The translations under genes were made by a program, and so were the position numbers. From Euclidia mi (taxonomy: Eukaryota; Arthropoda; Insecta; Lepidoptera; Erebidae): DNA of 64,000 nucleotides. Positions 54,445 through 64,000 of the stretch are shown here, in pieces; position 1 is the first letter of the stretch; each line of letters opens with the position of its first letter. A model generated the notes under the pieces. It saw only the letters and a list, made by a program, of their open reading frames with translations. It ran no database searches and was not told the DNA's origin. Location: the NCBI GenBank assembly GCA_944739405.2, contig OX123183.2:120908331-120972330 (forward strand). The letters are read 5' to 3'.

Positions 54445-56030
54445 AAAGTCTATCTTCTAGTGGTACCAATTATATAATAGTCAATCATATTCCGAGCACA
54501 TTGCTATGCTTTTTCGTAATAGTAGTAAAACTTCTCGAATATAATAGAAACTTCCATAAAACGTCTAAGCCAACAATGAGAGATGATCAGAATGGCCCTA
54601 ATTCGGTCCCCTCTCGACACGCATTCGATTGTGCACTGATATGATATACGTATCCTACGTAGTGTGGCGAAACCATAACACTAAACCAATGACTTGCACA
54701 ATCTCAACTTTGATTCTTGAAAAAATAAATTCACATAAGAATCGGACACATCCAAGCTAACGCATCATCGTATTAACTGCTAGTGTATCACACAATATTA
54801 ATAATAATAACATAGAGAATTTCATTATTATTAGGGGCCTCTACACGTTGGCCATAATATGTCTTCGGGAAAGCCTACCAAAGGGCTGGTTATTGTTTAA
54901 CGGTAAAGTAAGAACAACATCCGTGTTAAAGGAAACATAGTAAGTAATAATAATACCAAAGGAAAAAAAATTAAAGAAAATTTTAAAAAGGTGTAATCGA
55001 TTTTGTAGGCATTTTTCACCTTTCTTACTAATCCGTATTATAAGATTGTACCTACTTAATACTCAGTTATATGAGACCTCAATAGATCATCACAACTTTG
55101 CTTTTTTTTAATCTACCAAGTTCGACTTGACCAAGTTGGGTTGGCAGAGGAACTGGGACTCTTCCCTGATGGCGTTGAGAGGCTACCCACTAAAATCACT
55201 GCGGTGTCCTCGATGTCTCATTGCGGGTGTTACACGAATCCATGAGTATACTTTTTAGTCCGCCGTTTGGTACTAGTGGGTATTATCATGTTGATTTTCC
55301 CCATTATTAGCTACTTTGGGTTGTGGTTTACATTAATTCAAACATAATATTACACCTAATCACAGATTAAATTAACATACTCTTCCACACAAAGATTGGT
55401 TCAATTTGTAAAGGGGCACTCGACATTTTACTCAAAATATAATTAGAAACAAAGAAAAATAGGTTTTATAATCGAAGTAGAGCCTTGCTGAGTTCAGCAT
55501 GAATGAACCGACTCGACCGGAGAAGTACAACCGTCTCACAGAGTGTCTATATTGCTGCGTTACGTTCGGTCAGTAAGAGTGCCTCATCCCATTTTCCTTC
55601 TACCACATCCCACTCCTCCTTTTCTCATCTAGGTCTGAGACTTGTGCTTGACATTTGAAAATTACAGATAGATTTTTACATAATTGTACACAATATAGCT
55701 GTTAAGTTATCGACGCTAGATAAACTAATACAGATCGTGTGGGTATCCAGCATCCTGTAAGCGTTCTCAGAAAAACTCTACAATCTCAACTGTGTTGTGT
55801 GCTATTATTCTCACTTATTTTTCTATCTTGAAATATTCTAACATTCCAATTAATTTCTTAATAAATCTGAATGAAAACATCTGCTTCTACGTAGCGTTAT
55901 CCCAGTTGTAACCAAGATTTATAGCTCTGTACCCGCAGAGGTTTATAATTACCATCCAGATAGTTGCAGGTTTTTATCTGCCAAGTTATTTAGACAGAAC
56001 CAATCATAACATTTAAATTGTCTTAATTGT
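54445..56030. other. AT-rich DNA, no gene recognised
   Basis: A fragment near 55890-55915 (TACGTAGCGTTATCCCAGTT) resembles the reverse SINE-A end. The remainder is unrecognised. Confidence 0.35.
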
Positions 56031-56262
56031 CCGTGTGGTAACGGATTAAGAATACGAAATGTCACTACCCCATATCATCCCATGGGTGTCGTAAGAGCAG
56101 ATAGAGGGAGCATATTATGCAGAGAATAGCACTGTAAGAGAAGGAAAACTTGACACAAACCCTATACCAACCCGTTTGGCCAGCTTGGTATAGTAGGCCA
56201 ATTCCTCCTTTCAAAGGAGAGGCCTAGTCCAGCAGTGGACTGTTATAGGCTGATGATGATGA
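56031..56262 (+). mobile_element. SINE, family C
   Basis: It starts CCGTGTGGTAACGGATTAAG and ends TATAGGCTGATGATGATGAA. Near full length. Confidence 0.75.
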
Positions 56263-57226
56263 AATATTATTAACAAATTGTATAATCATGTTATATACTT
56301 TTTGTTTAAACATCGGTGCTTTATTTATAAATAAAGCGTGACTCAATTTAAATGCCACAAGGAAAGAAATTATCAAATTGTAAATGGTGCGTTTGGAATA
56401 ACATTATAAATACCTATTACAATTATAATATTATGGATTAAATATAAGGTATTGAACGTATTATGTGTGGGAGCGATCTGTTGTTTATTCCCAGAGTCAT
56501 TTGTGATTTCATCATTATGTACAGTGGTCTGTAGCATATATTTTATAAATATATTATTTGTGATATAATATAGTGTTTAAGTTTTAAAATTGTGATAGAC
56601 TTTTTGAATACTAGTGAAAGGTTAACAGGACGGATTTTTTATCAAAAAAGGAATTAAATTATTTATTTTATTCCTTCAGGGTTTTACTAACTAAAAGTAA
56701 TCCTTAAACTTTCACCATATCGCTCGTGATGTGCCAAGTTGAACCAATTTAGAGACTATTGCTTCTAAAAAATATCCATACACATTTCGTTTACACCTCC
56801 AAAGAAGTGAAATTTCAAAGTTCAAAATACTAATCTGTTTTCTTCAAATCGCATAATAATTACATTGTGTATAATAATTATGACCGACACAGATTTTAAC
56901 GTTATGGTTTAATACTTAATTATTCTGAAATCCATTTGCGATCATCAATCATACAGCGACAGTAATAGGCGGTAACCACCGGGGGTTTGAATACGAGACT
57001 TCCTGCGTGGAAGGTAGTGTGTTATTCCTACTAGGCTATCGCAATCCTGTCTATTAGTACTAGAAATAAGCATAAAATGGTAGTGCGCACATTTAAATTA
57101 ACAGAAAGAATAAATGATTATAAGGAAACTGTCCGATTTTATTCTTATAAAAAATGGACAGTTCCCTTAAAAACATGTGTCTCTTGATTTTTTCTTTATC
57201 TTTTATTATTGTACTTTTTGTTTCAG
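56263..57226. other. Region upstream of the integrin start exon
   Basis: A minus-strand tRNA-like SINE head fragment lies at 56965-57045 (GGTTTGAATACGAGAC ... CTACTAGGCTATCGCAATCC). No promoter can be assigned. The start exon is preceded by an acceptor, so the first exon is probably further upstream and was not recognised. Confidence 0.4.
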
Positions 57227-57405
57227 GTGTGATTTGAAAATACGTTAGGAATGGCTATGATAACGTATTTTTATTTTTTATTTATTTTTGATGCATTCCA
57301 CTTCACGAGAGCAAGTTTTATTTTCCATGAAAATACATCTGTGAAATTCGTGTCAAACGCTAAGGACAATTATTTTGGATATTCTACACTTTTGACGCCT
57401 GACGG
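57227..57405 (+). CDS. Integrin alpha exon with start codon (coding 57251-57405)
   Basis: An acceptor TTTGTTTCAG ends at 57226, so 57227-57250 is 5' UTR. An in-frame TGA in that stretch makes the ATG at 57251 the first possible start (a second ATG follows two codons later). It encodes residues 1-51 plus two bases: a hydrophobic signal peptide, then FIFHENTSVKF and NYFGYSTLLTPDG. The donor is GACGG|GTAAAT. Confidence 0.9.
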
Positions 57406-60400
57406 GTAAATTGTATAGTCATGATTCTAACTCTAACCTTTAAGCGAAGAGCATGCATGAGAAATTTGATAGGAGTGAATGAAGTAAGAGAGATATGTCA
57501 GGATCGTTGCAAATGGCGTTCCGTAGTCTCTGCCTACCCCTCCGGGAAACAGGCGTAAGTCTTTGTATGTATGTATGTATGATTCTGACTAAATTTAGAC
57601 CTTTAACTAAATTGCCTTACCGCTTGGTCTAGATTTACGACGATGTTGATAACGCTGGATTACGGTGGTCACCAGGCCACCATACAGTCTCTCCGTGAAA
57701 GCTGATTTTATTTAATATACCATTTGCTTTTACATTGATACTGACTAGTATCAATGTAAAATCATATGACATATCAGTGAACAAGTAACAGCAGAGCCTA
57801 GGTTCCAAAGCTTTGGATTCGATCTGGACAGTGCTTGAATAATGAATAAACTTTGTTCCTCCATTTTTGAGGATAGGTTTCTACCTATCCTCAATGAGTG
57901 TGGATCTTTAAACAATGTCAAGATTTAAAAATAAAGTATTATATAGAGATTCACACTTGAACGAGTATACTAAAACGATTACTATAAAAAGACCCCAGGC
58001 AGTGCTAACTTCCAATCAAATTTTTTTGCAGGCTTTTCATCGGAGCACCTAAAGCCATAAACGAATTTTCAAACAACTCGACCACTGGACTAATTTATTT
58101 CTGTTCATTAAAAAAAATGAATACGAACGAAACAATACATTGTGACCGGATACAAAAAGGGAAGAGATTTGGAAACAAAAAGAAGCTCTATATACAAAAC
58201 CATGAGTTAAAGGAAGACAGCTGGTTTGGATCTTCGTTAGCAATAATTAATGATAAACTATTGGTATGATTTTAAGTTAATATGCAAATTGTGAAAAAGT
58301 ACAAGAACGTAAAAAATCAAAATTTAAACTAATTTTTTCGGCAACACATTCTTGTGTGTCCAAATCCACAATGTAAAACTACTGTACTTGCACTGCATGC
58401 TACTCGTACATTGATTACCATAAATGAATACAAAATATTTCTGAGAAATATTTCTTAAATATTTCTTATTATTTAAATCTTCGTATCATCTTGGCACCAT
58501 CTTGGCTTAATATACAGGGTTATTTGTAAGACACCGTTGAAAAATATATCAGCTGTTCCATACATTTTGTCGGGGTCAAAGTTCAACTTTGTATGAAACA
58601 GCTGCTATTTTTTTCACGATTTCGCAAAAGTTCCAGAACAAAAGTTGTTCATAGTGATGAAAATAACCACCCCCTAAGAGGTTAACGGTGTTTTACAAAT
58701 AACCCTGTATAGTGAAACTATTAATAGTTAACTCGCTGTATAGATACGTCTCGTCGCGATCCGGATGTCTATCTCATCAAGGCAGCCTATAATAGAGCCA
58801 CCAAGGTCTGCAAGAGGGCATACATAAGAGCGGATGCTCAGTGCATTGCACGGTTTGGTCAAGAACTCTTGTCGCACCCCACGGGCAGCCGGGGATACTG
58901 GCGATTAGCCAAAGCCGTGCATTCTAATTTCTGCCAGCCTTCACTGCCGCCGTTGCGCTGCCCTGATGGATCACTGGCCCATGGGCCGCAAGAGAAAGCT
59001 GACCTGCTTGTCAATCTCTTTGCGGCCAACTCCCGAATCGATGATCGTAGTGCGCAGCCGCCTTCGATTCCCTACTGCAGCCACTCCATGCCTGATATTA
59101 AAATCAGGCAATGCGATGTTCGCGCGACACTGCGATCTCTCGATGTCCGGAAAGCCAGTGGACCAGACGGAATTCCAGCGGTTGTGCTTAGGAAATGCGC
59201 AGCCGAGTTGTCTCCAATGCTTACACGCCTGTATCGCTTATCATATGCCTCTGGCGTAGTGCCGCAGGCTTGGAAAGAGGCGAACGTACAACCCATTCCC
59301 AAGAAAGGGGATCGTTCTGATCCGGGCAGCTATCGACCCATTGCTATCACCCCTATCCTCTGCAAGGAGTTTGAACGACTAATCAACAACCAACTCGTTC
59401 GCTACCTAGAAGATCACTCTCTCATCAGTGATCGTCAGTATGGCTTCAGACCGAAATGATCAACGGGTGATCTTCTAGCGTATGCCACTCACCTTTTGGG
59501 TGAGGCGATGGACAGGCATGGGGAGTCGTTGGCTATGAGTCTCGACATCTCCAAAGCCTTCGATAGAGTCTGGCATCGTGCGCTTCTTTCCAAGCTGCCA
59601 GCCTACGGCTTGCCGCCTCGATTGTGCAACTAGGTTGACAGCTTCCTGCGTGAACGCCGTATACGAGTTCTTTGTGACGGTGAATCATCGAAGTTTCTCC
59701 AGGTGAATGCTGGTCAGGGGTCCGTGTTATCGCCCACGCTTTTTCTTCTGCATATCAATGATATGCTCACTTTTGGGGGCATATATTGCTATGCAGACGA
59801 CAGTACTGTACATGGGCGATATCTCGGACACCCTGCGGCTAAGCAAGCCGACACTGAGGAGTATAGGCGAACACTTGTTGCTGAGCTTGACTGGGTTCTG
59901 AATTGCATCTTGCATTGGGGTGATGAGAATCTGGTCGAGTTCAACGCCAAGAAAACATAGGTGTGCGCATTCTCAGCCAAGGTATCTCCATTCCTTCCCC
60001 ATCCCTCTCTTCTGAACACTCCACTACCGATTCAAGACAGCCTCAATATCCTGGGTATGGACATACGCAGAAATCTCAACCAGAAGAACTACATCGAGGG
60101 TGTCATCTAATCCGCATCTCGGAAACTCGGGAGTCCTGAACAAGGTGAGGAGGTTTTTCACGCCGGAGCAGTTGTGTCTGTTATACAAGACCCAGGTTCG
60201 CTCCTGCGTAGAATACTGCTTTTGGAATGGCTTCGCTCAGTACTTATTGGACGCCCTCGATAGGTTGCAGCGGCGTGCTGTCCGTATCATTGGGGATCCA
60301 GAGGCCACTAAGACTCTTCAGTCACTGCAATTACGCAAAGACGTGGCCTCAATGGCTGTCTTCTACCGCATCTATCACGGTGAGTGCTCCGAAGAGCTCT

Positions 60401-63400
60401 TTCAACTAATCCCCACGTTACACATGCTGGGTTGAGGTGCCAATCTAACACGGTAGAACAGATACTGTCACGCAACAAACGGTTCGGCGCCTCTTATCTC
60501 TGCCGTACCATTAAGATGTGGAACTCTTTAGCAGCCCACGTGTTTCCCTCCAGTTATGCTCCTGGGTCCTTTAAGCGGGGCGTGAAAAAGCTTTTCTCAA
60601 GGCCGTCAAGGTGAGGGCCATCACGCCATAATGCCCGGCTGTCATGAACATCTTTGACAGTCGTTACGGAGAGTCAGTACCCTCAAATAAACTGATACTG
60701 GTCTGAACCATAGAATATCGCCATCTCTTTGGGTTGCGAAGGTCAGACGGCAGTTGCTCTGTGGAAAAGTTGATATTCTGTCATATCTGGTTAGACCAGT
60801 AAGCGGACCTTGGGCTCCAAGGCTGTAAGTATTGGATGCAACCGGGTTAACGCTAGGGAGATGATGAGATTTTTTTAAAATTATTATTTAGGTTATATTC
60901 TTGTTTGCTTTCATTATATTTCTAACTTCAATGAATAGCCTTTGGATTGCAGAGTAATATCAGTCACCTAGATGAAAAGATAACTTATTTCTTTCTTTCC
61001 CAGATAACCGCACCTCGGGTAAGAAACTTATCCGAGCATGACAATGGTGATCTTTCACTGTTACGAGGTGCCTGTTACATAGTGATGAAGAACCGATGGA
61101 GACCCATGGAGCCATTGCGCGATGGTGAGCTAGAAACAAGAAACGGTCCATACTAATAGAGATCTACTTTTTTTTTCTAGAAGCATGGTGGAAATCTCAA
61201 TTTGTTAGGCTCTCTGGAGCTGGAATTTAGGGGCTCGGGACTACTCACTAAAACCACCATGGTTAATTTCTATCCGATCCCATTGAATGGCGGGGACACG
61301 GCTACTGCGTAAGCATTACATCCGCGACCCCGCCTGAATTCTAATAATGACCTGTGCAAGGTTACTTAACTTTATCAATAAAAAAACTCAAAGTTTGTTA
61401 ACAATATTGCAAATTTTATTTTTCCAGACAATAAACACAGGTATCAAATGGCTTCATTGAATGGAACAAGAAGTGTTTTCGGCAAAAACAATACAAATAC
61501 TTATTACTATTCCGTTGGGCAGTTCGCCTTCTCAATGGCTGTAACTAAAAGGAACACGCTGATCTTTGGCGCACCTGGGCTATTAGAATCTGCAGGTAAT
61601 AAGCTTATTGATAATATCTTTTGTTTTACCTCACTTTTGAAGTACTTGTTAAAAAGGCTTACTAATTAGTGCAAAACAAGCACTAAACAGAAGTCAAAGG
61701 TTAGTTGAGGCCTTAGCTGAGCACTATTATTAAGTTCTCCAAAATGTTTCTTGAAGTGCATTTATCTTGTAGGACTGGTGTCATACTTAGTCCTTTTTTG
61801 TAACTAGGTTGCTATGTTTTCCATCGTCTTCTAATGTTAGAGACAACCATTGCAGAACATAGGCTTTCCGCAAGACCAATCTTGACCCACACTCATCCAA
61901 CCATTAACCGTGATTTTAATCGGATCGTCGGTCCACCTTCCGCCAGGCCTAACCCTGCTGCGAGGTCCTGTACGTGGCCGCCACTCCAGAACCCTCCTAC
62001 CCCAAACGGCCATAGGTCGAGCTATATGCCCTGCCCATTACCACTGCAGCTTGGCTATTCCGAGAGCTTTGTTGGCGACTTTGGTCCGCCTGCTGATCTC
62101 CTCTTTTCTGATAAAATCTTGTGGGGACATAATAAGCATAGCTTAGTTTCAACATTTTAAATCATACAGCAGAATACAGAGTCATATTTTTTTGTCTTCT
62201 TTAGTTCGAACGTTTCTTTTAGTCTGATAATGGTATATTTGAAACGGAGTACCTTCTCAGTGTGGTGACGGATTAAGAATACGGAATGTCACCACTCCAT
62301 ATCATCCCATGGGTGTCGTAAGAGCCGACAGAGGGAGCATATTATGCAGAGAACAGCACTGTACGAGAAGGAAAACTTGATACAAACACTATACCAACCC
62401 GTTTGACCGGCGTGGTATGGTGGGCCAATTCCTCCTTCCAAAGGAGAGGCCTAGTCCAGCAGTGGACTGTTAAAGGCTGATGATGACCTTCTCAGTGTAC
62501 TTTTACTAACTCTCTTTCAATATCATATTCACAATGTTTTGTCATATCATTCGTTTATATTTCAGGTGCCATCATAAGTTACACGTTTGATCCGGATAAC
62601 AGAGACTTGCCTACATATCTACAACCCATAACCAATCCCTATGGCACTATAGATCTGGAGCCAGATGATAATTTTGGTAAGTATTCATTTAATCGTTCCT
62701 CTGAACATTCTGAGCAAAAATGAGATCTCACTACAGTTCCAGTTCTTATAAAATATAATCACTCTACTATCGTTATTTTCAAACTATACACAACGGTTTT
62801 CATATGCGCAATGTTTATCATGAAAACTAATACATATACTGTCTATTCCCAACTATTATAAAAAATCGTAGAAATCGTTCCAATCTCTTTATTGAGGGGA
62901 AAAACTGAACGAAATGGATTAGTGACTTTTTGTAGTCTTAATAAGTCACCCAGAGAGGTTGGACTAATAAGGTTATATTTCTTTGAAGTCACCACACAGA
63001 TGACAGTGTTATTATCAAAATATTTTTCTATTTTCAGGATATAGCGTCGACTCTGGTACTTTTGAGATAAACGGTAGTGTGTTGTACGTCGGGGGAGCCC
63101 CTAGAGCTGAGATGGGTCGGGGCAAGGTAACTTCTTATTTTCTTATGAAACCTATTATCATCAAATATCTTAAATAGTATTATCGTCATCGTCATCATCC
63201 CTCTATATGTCACGATAAGCCTCACTGCTGGTCACGGGCTTCTTTTCACTATAAGAGGAAACTCATTATGAGGAAATCTGGATGTCTGCGAGTTCTTGAT
63301 AAAGTTTATGAAAGACATGGATTTAAAGTCTGCCAACTTGGACTTGACCAGATTGGTGGTAAAAGCTCTTGTAGTCTCTCAAATGGTGGTTAAATAATAT

Positions 63401-63772
63401 TTAAAAAGGACAAAACATTAACATTTAAAATTTCACTTTAAAAACAATCTTAGTTTTAACATGTGATTTACTCCTACATATACTGTACGCCAGAAAAACA
63501 TTTATTTACTCTTTCAGGTCTTAGTGATAGCTTCTGAAGACTTTGACCTCAAGGAAGTGAAATCTAGTGAATTGGAATCCAACAAACCTTTAGACATCAG
63601 GGCGAAGCTGATGGGTCCACATGCCGGCTCATACTTTGGAGCTAGCATTTGCTGCACGGATATAAACGGTGATGGCCGGGATGACTTGCTGGTCGGAGCT
63701 CCAACTTTCGCGAAAAAAGATGGCAACCTTACTTACGATCAAGGAGCTGTATTTATTTATATGACGAAAGAG
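57251..63772 (+). CDS. Integrin alpha subunit, N-terminal 377 residues in seven exons (gene continues past window)
   Basis: Integrin alpha subunits are type I membrane receptors that pair with a beta subunit and bind extracellular ligands through a seven-bladed beta-propeller. Joining the seven exons listed separately keeps one open frame (1131 nt) with GT...AG at every intron. Visible parts: a signal peptide (MAMITYFYFLFIFDAFHF), blade 1 YFGYSTLL...FIGAPKA, blade 2 WFGSSLAIINDKLLITAPR, blade 3 FAFSMAVTK...LIFGAPG, blade 4 GYSVDSG...VGGAPR, and blade 5 SYFGASICCTDINGDGRDDL. Blades 6-7, legs, transmembrane segment and cytoplasmic tail lie beyond 64000. Introns are 626, 2740, 303, 970, 361 and 391 bp, and most hold transposon debris. 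An insect alpha-PS-type receptor is likely, but I cannot choose the subgroup. Confidence 0.93.
57434..57578 (+). mobile_element. RTE-like LINE 3' tail in integrin intron 1
   Basis: GAAGAGCATGCATGAGAAAT, GATATGTCAGGATCGTTGC and CTCCGGGAAACAGGCGTAAG with (TATG)n match 12278-12581. ATGATTCTAACT at 57421 and ATGATTCTGACT at about 57579 look like an imperfect target duplication. Confidence 0.65.
57728..57894. repeat. Two short perfect hairpins in integrin intron 1
   Basis: 57728-57761 has a 15-bp stem (TTTTACATTGATACT) with a 4-base loop. 57867-57894 has a 12-bp stem (TTGAGGATAGGT) with a 4-base loop. Confidence 0.7.
58032..58263 (+). CDS. Integrin alpha exon 2 (residues 52-129)
   Basis: The acceptor TTTTTTTGCAG ends at 58031 and the donor is TTG|GTATGA. 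The exon completes blade 1 (FIGAPKA) and encodes TTGLIYFCSLKKMNTNETIH and EDSWFGSSLAIINDKLL. NNST and NETI are potential N-glycosylation sites. It ends in phase 0. Confidence 0.9.
58511..58711. mobile_element. MITE in integrin intron 2
   Basis: The left end TATACAGGGTTATTTGTAAG inversely matches the right end TTTACAAATAACCCTGTATA over about 28 bp with few mismatches. TA at each end may be the target duplication. About 200 bp, no coding capacity. Confidence 0.75.
58740..60870 (+). mobile_element. Degenerate CR1/Jockey-group LINE in integrin intron 2
   Basis: It runs from about RRDPDVYLIKAAYNRATK (5'-truncated) through RT to a 3' UTR ending GATGATGAG. The 3' UTR (from about 60640, GGCTGTCATGAACATCTTTG) matches the tail of SINE family A. 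It is in the same orientation as the host gene. Confidence 0.85.
58869..60614 (+). pseudogene. LINE reverse transcriptase, multiple stops and shifts
   Basis: The first open block (58869-59459) carries RKASGPDGIPAVVLRKCAAE and VQPIPKKGDRSDPGSYRPIA. A TGA at 59457 breaks it. MSLDISKAFDRVWHRALL follows, then a TAG at 59631, then QGSVLSPTLFLLHINDM and the catalytic ICYADDSTVHGRY-type box (59703-59960). The C-terminal block 60100-60435 has LYKTQVRSCVEYCFWNGFA and ALDRLQRRAVRIIGD. At least four stops or shifts make it non-functional. Confidence 0.85.
61004..61124 (+). CDS. Integrin alpha exon 3 (residues 130-169, plus one base)
   Basis: The acceptor TTTCTTTCCCAG ends at 61003 and the donor is GCGATG|GTGAGC. 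It encodes ITAPRVRNLSEHDNGDLSLL, RGACYIVMKNRWRPMEPLRD. Joined to exon 2 it gives INDKLLITAPR, the usual end of blade 2. A second in-frame acceptor (GGATTGCAG) ends at 60952, which would add 17 residues. Confidence 0.87.
61428..61595 (+). CDS. Integrin alpha exon 4 (residues 170-225, plus one base)
   Basis: The acceptor TTATTTTTCCAG ends at 61427 and the donor is GCAG|GTAATA. It encodes NKHRYQMASLNGTRSVFGKN, YSVGQFAFSMAVTKRNTLIF and GAPGLLESAG, the core of blade 3. NGTR is a potential glycosylation site. Confidence 0.9.
61840..62150 (-). pseudogene. RTE LINE C-terminal fragment in integrin intron 4
   Basis: The minus strand encodes ANKALGIAKLQW, stop, WAGHIARPMAVWGRRVLEWR, then GGRWTDD. This corresponds to LKWQWAGHICRR...GRPPARWSDD at 45181-45507. 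The frame is broken. Confidence 0.7.
62264..62485 (+). mobile_element. SINE, family C, in integrin intron 4, with 13-bp target-site duplication
   Basis: It is flanked by ACCTTCTCAGTGT at 62251-62263 and 62486-62498. The body matches family C, ending GGCTGATGATG. It lies 80 bp upstream of exon 5. Confidence 0.88.
62566..62676 (+). CDS. Integrin alpha exon 5 (residues 226-262, plus one base)
   Basis: The acceptor TATATTTCAG ends at 62565 and the donor is TTTTG|GTAAGT. It encodes AIISYTFDPDNRDLPTYLQP, ITNPYGTIDLEPDDNFG: the outer strand of blade 3 and the linker to blade 4. Confidence 0.9.
63038..63126 (+). CDS. Integrin alpha exon 6 (residues 263-292)
   Basis: The acceptor CTATTTTCAG ends at 63037 and the donor is GGCAAG|GTAACT. 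It encodes YSVDSGTFEINGSVLYVGG, APRAEMGRGK, completing blade 4. It ends in phase 0. Confidence 0.9.
63185..63365. mobile_element. Two diverged SINE-B pieces in opposite orientation in integrin intron 6
   Basis: 63185-63260 (CATCATCCCTC ... CACTGCTGGTCACGGGCTTC) is the minus-strand tail. 63270-63365 (GAGGAAATCTGGATGTCTGC ... ATGAAAGACATGG) is in + orientation. The join suggests an inversion or two insertions. Confidence 0.5.
63518..63772 (+). CDS. Integrin alpha exon 7 (residues 293-377)
   Basis: The acceptor ACTCTTTCAG ends at 63517 and the donor is GAAAGAG|GTAATA. It encodes VLVIASEDFDLKEVKSSELE, then SYFGASICCTDINGDGRDDL, LVGAPTFAKKDGNLTYDQGA. The calcium-binding loop DxNxDGxxD is at residues 340-348 (D340, N342, D344, D348). 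The next exon lies beyond the window. Confidence 0.92.
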
Positions 63773-64000
63773 GTAATAAGATTGAATTTTACGGCAACAA
63801 CCAAAAGATAATCAAGCGGCTCACACTGACTTTCTTCTGATATAATATATTTTTTTTGGGATATTCACTACGTACTTTTGTTTCGAGAATTGATATTTCT
63901 ACAATGTTGGAAGCGCAATGGTCCAAAATGTAAAAAAAATAATAAGTAAGTAAGTTCCTCTGACGACAAAGGTTTTCGACTAACAATTAAATGTTCTTGG

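Noticed and set aside
60947..61156. Stand-alone 69-codon frame
   Set aside because: It is integrin exon 3 read through both splice sites.

Overview
The window looks like nuclear DNA from a moth or butterfly. It is AT-rich and contains no bacterial-style genes. It carries repeat families I associate with Lepidoptera: Helitron-type elements ending in CTAG|T, tRNA-derived SINEs with TGATGATG or TATGTATG tails, RTE and CR1/Jockey-group LINEs, and a BEL/Pao retrotransposon. The order is inferred from these families; I did not identify a species.

The only host gene I can support is an integrin alpha subunit on the + strand, starting at 57251 and running off the right edge. Seven coding exons (57251-57405, 58032-58263, 61004-61124, 61428-61595, 62566-62676, 63038-63126, 63518-63772) join in one frame with GT/AG borders to give 377 residues. 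These cover a signal peptide and roughly beta-propeller blades 1 to 5, including a DxNxDGxxD calcium loop. Its introns hold a degenerate LINE, a MITE, RTE fragments and a SINE.

Layout from left to right. 0-15 kb: scattered Helitron-like copies, SINEs of several families (many with exact target-site duplications), and one Helitron whose first 300 bp are repeated six times (5.2-7.1 kb). 15.7-16.9 kb: a Helitron with an internal minisatellite of about 119 bp. 17-22 kb: a cluster of young SINEs. 23.6-27.0 kb: a large inverted repeat with 0.77-kb arms. 27.6-32.3 kb: an apparent DNA transposon with a 22-bp terminal inverted repeat and many GGACGC motifs, broken by another repeat and by a CR1-like LINE. 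33.0-39.4 kb: a chain of four Helitrons, one nested in another, all with expanded minisatellites. 40-45 kb: MITEs, SINEs and a long TA tract. 45.2-51.5 kb: an RTE LINE with a 5' inversion (twin-priming type), cut by a BEL/Pao element with 510-bp LTRs. 51.5-57.2 kb: mostly anonymous AT-rich DNA. 57.2-64 kb: the integrin gene.

The mobile elements are linked. Two SINE families carry 3' tails that match LINE 3' ends present in the same window. Nested insertions can be ordered from exact target-site duplications: LINE first, then BEL/Pao. All calls come from reading the sequence; no database search was run.
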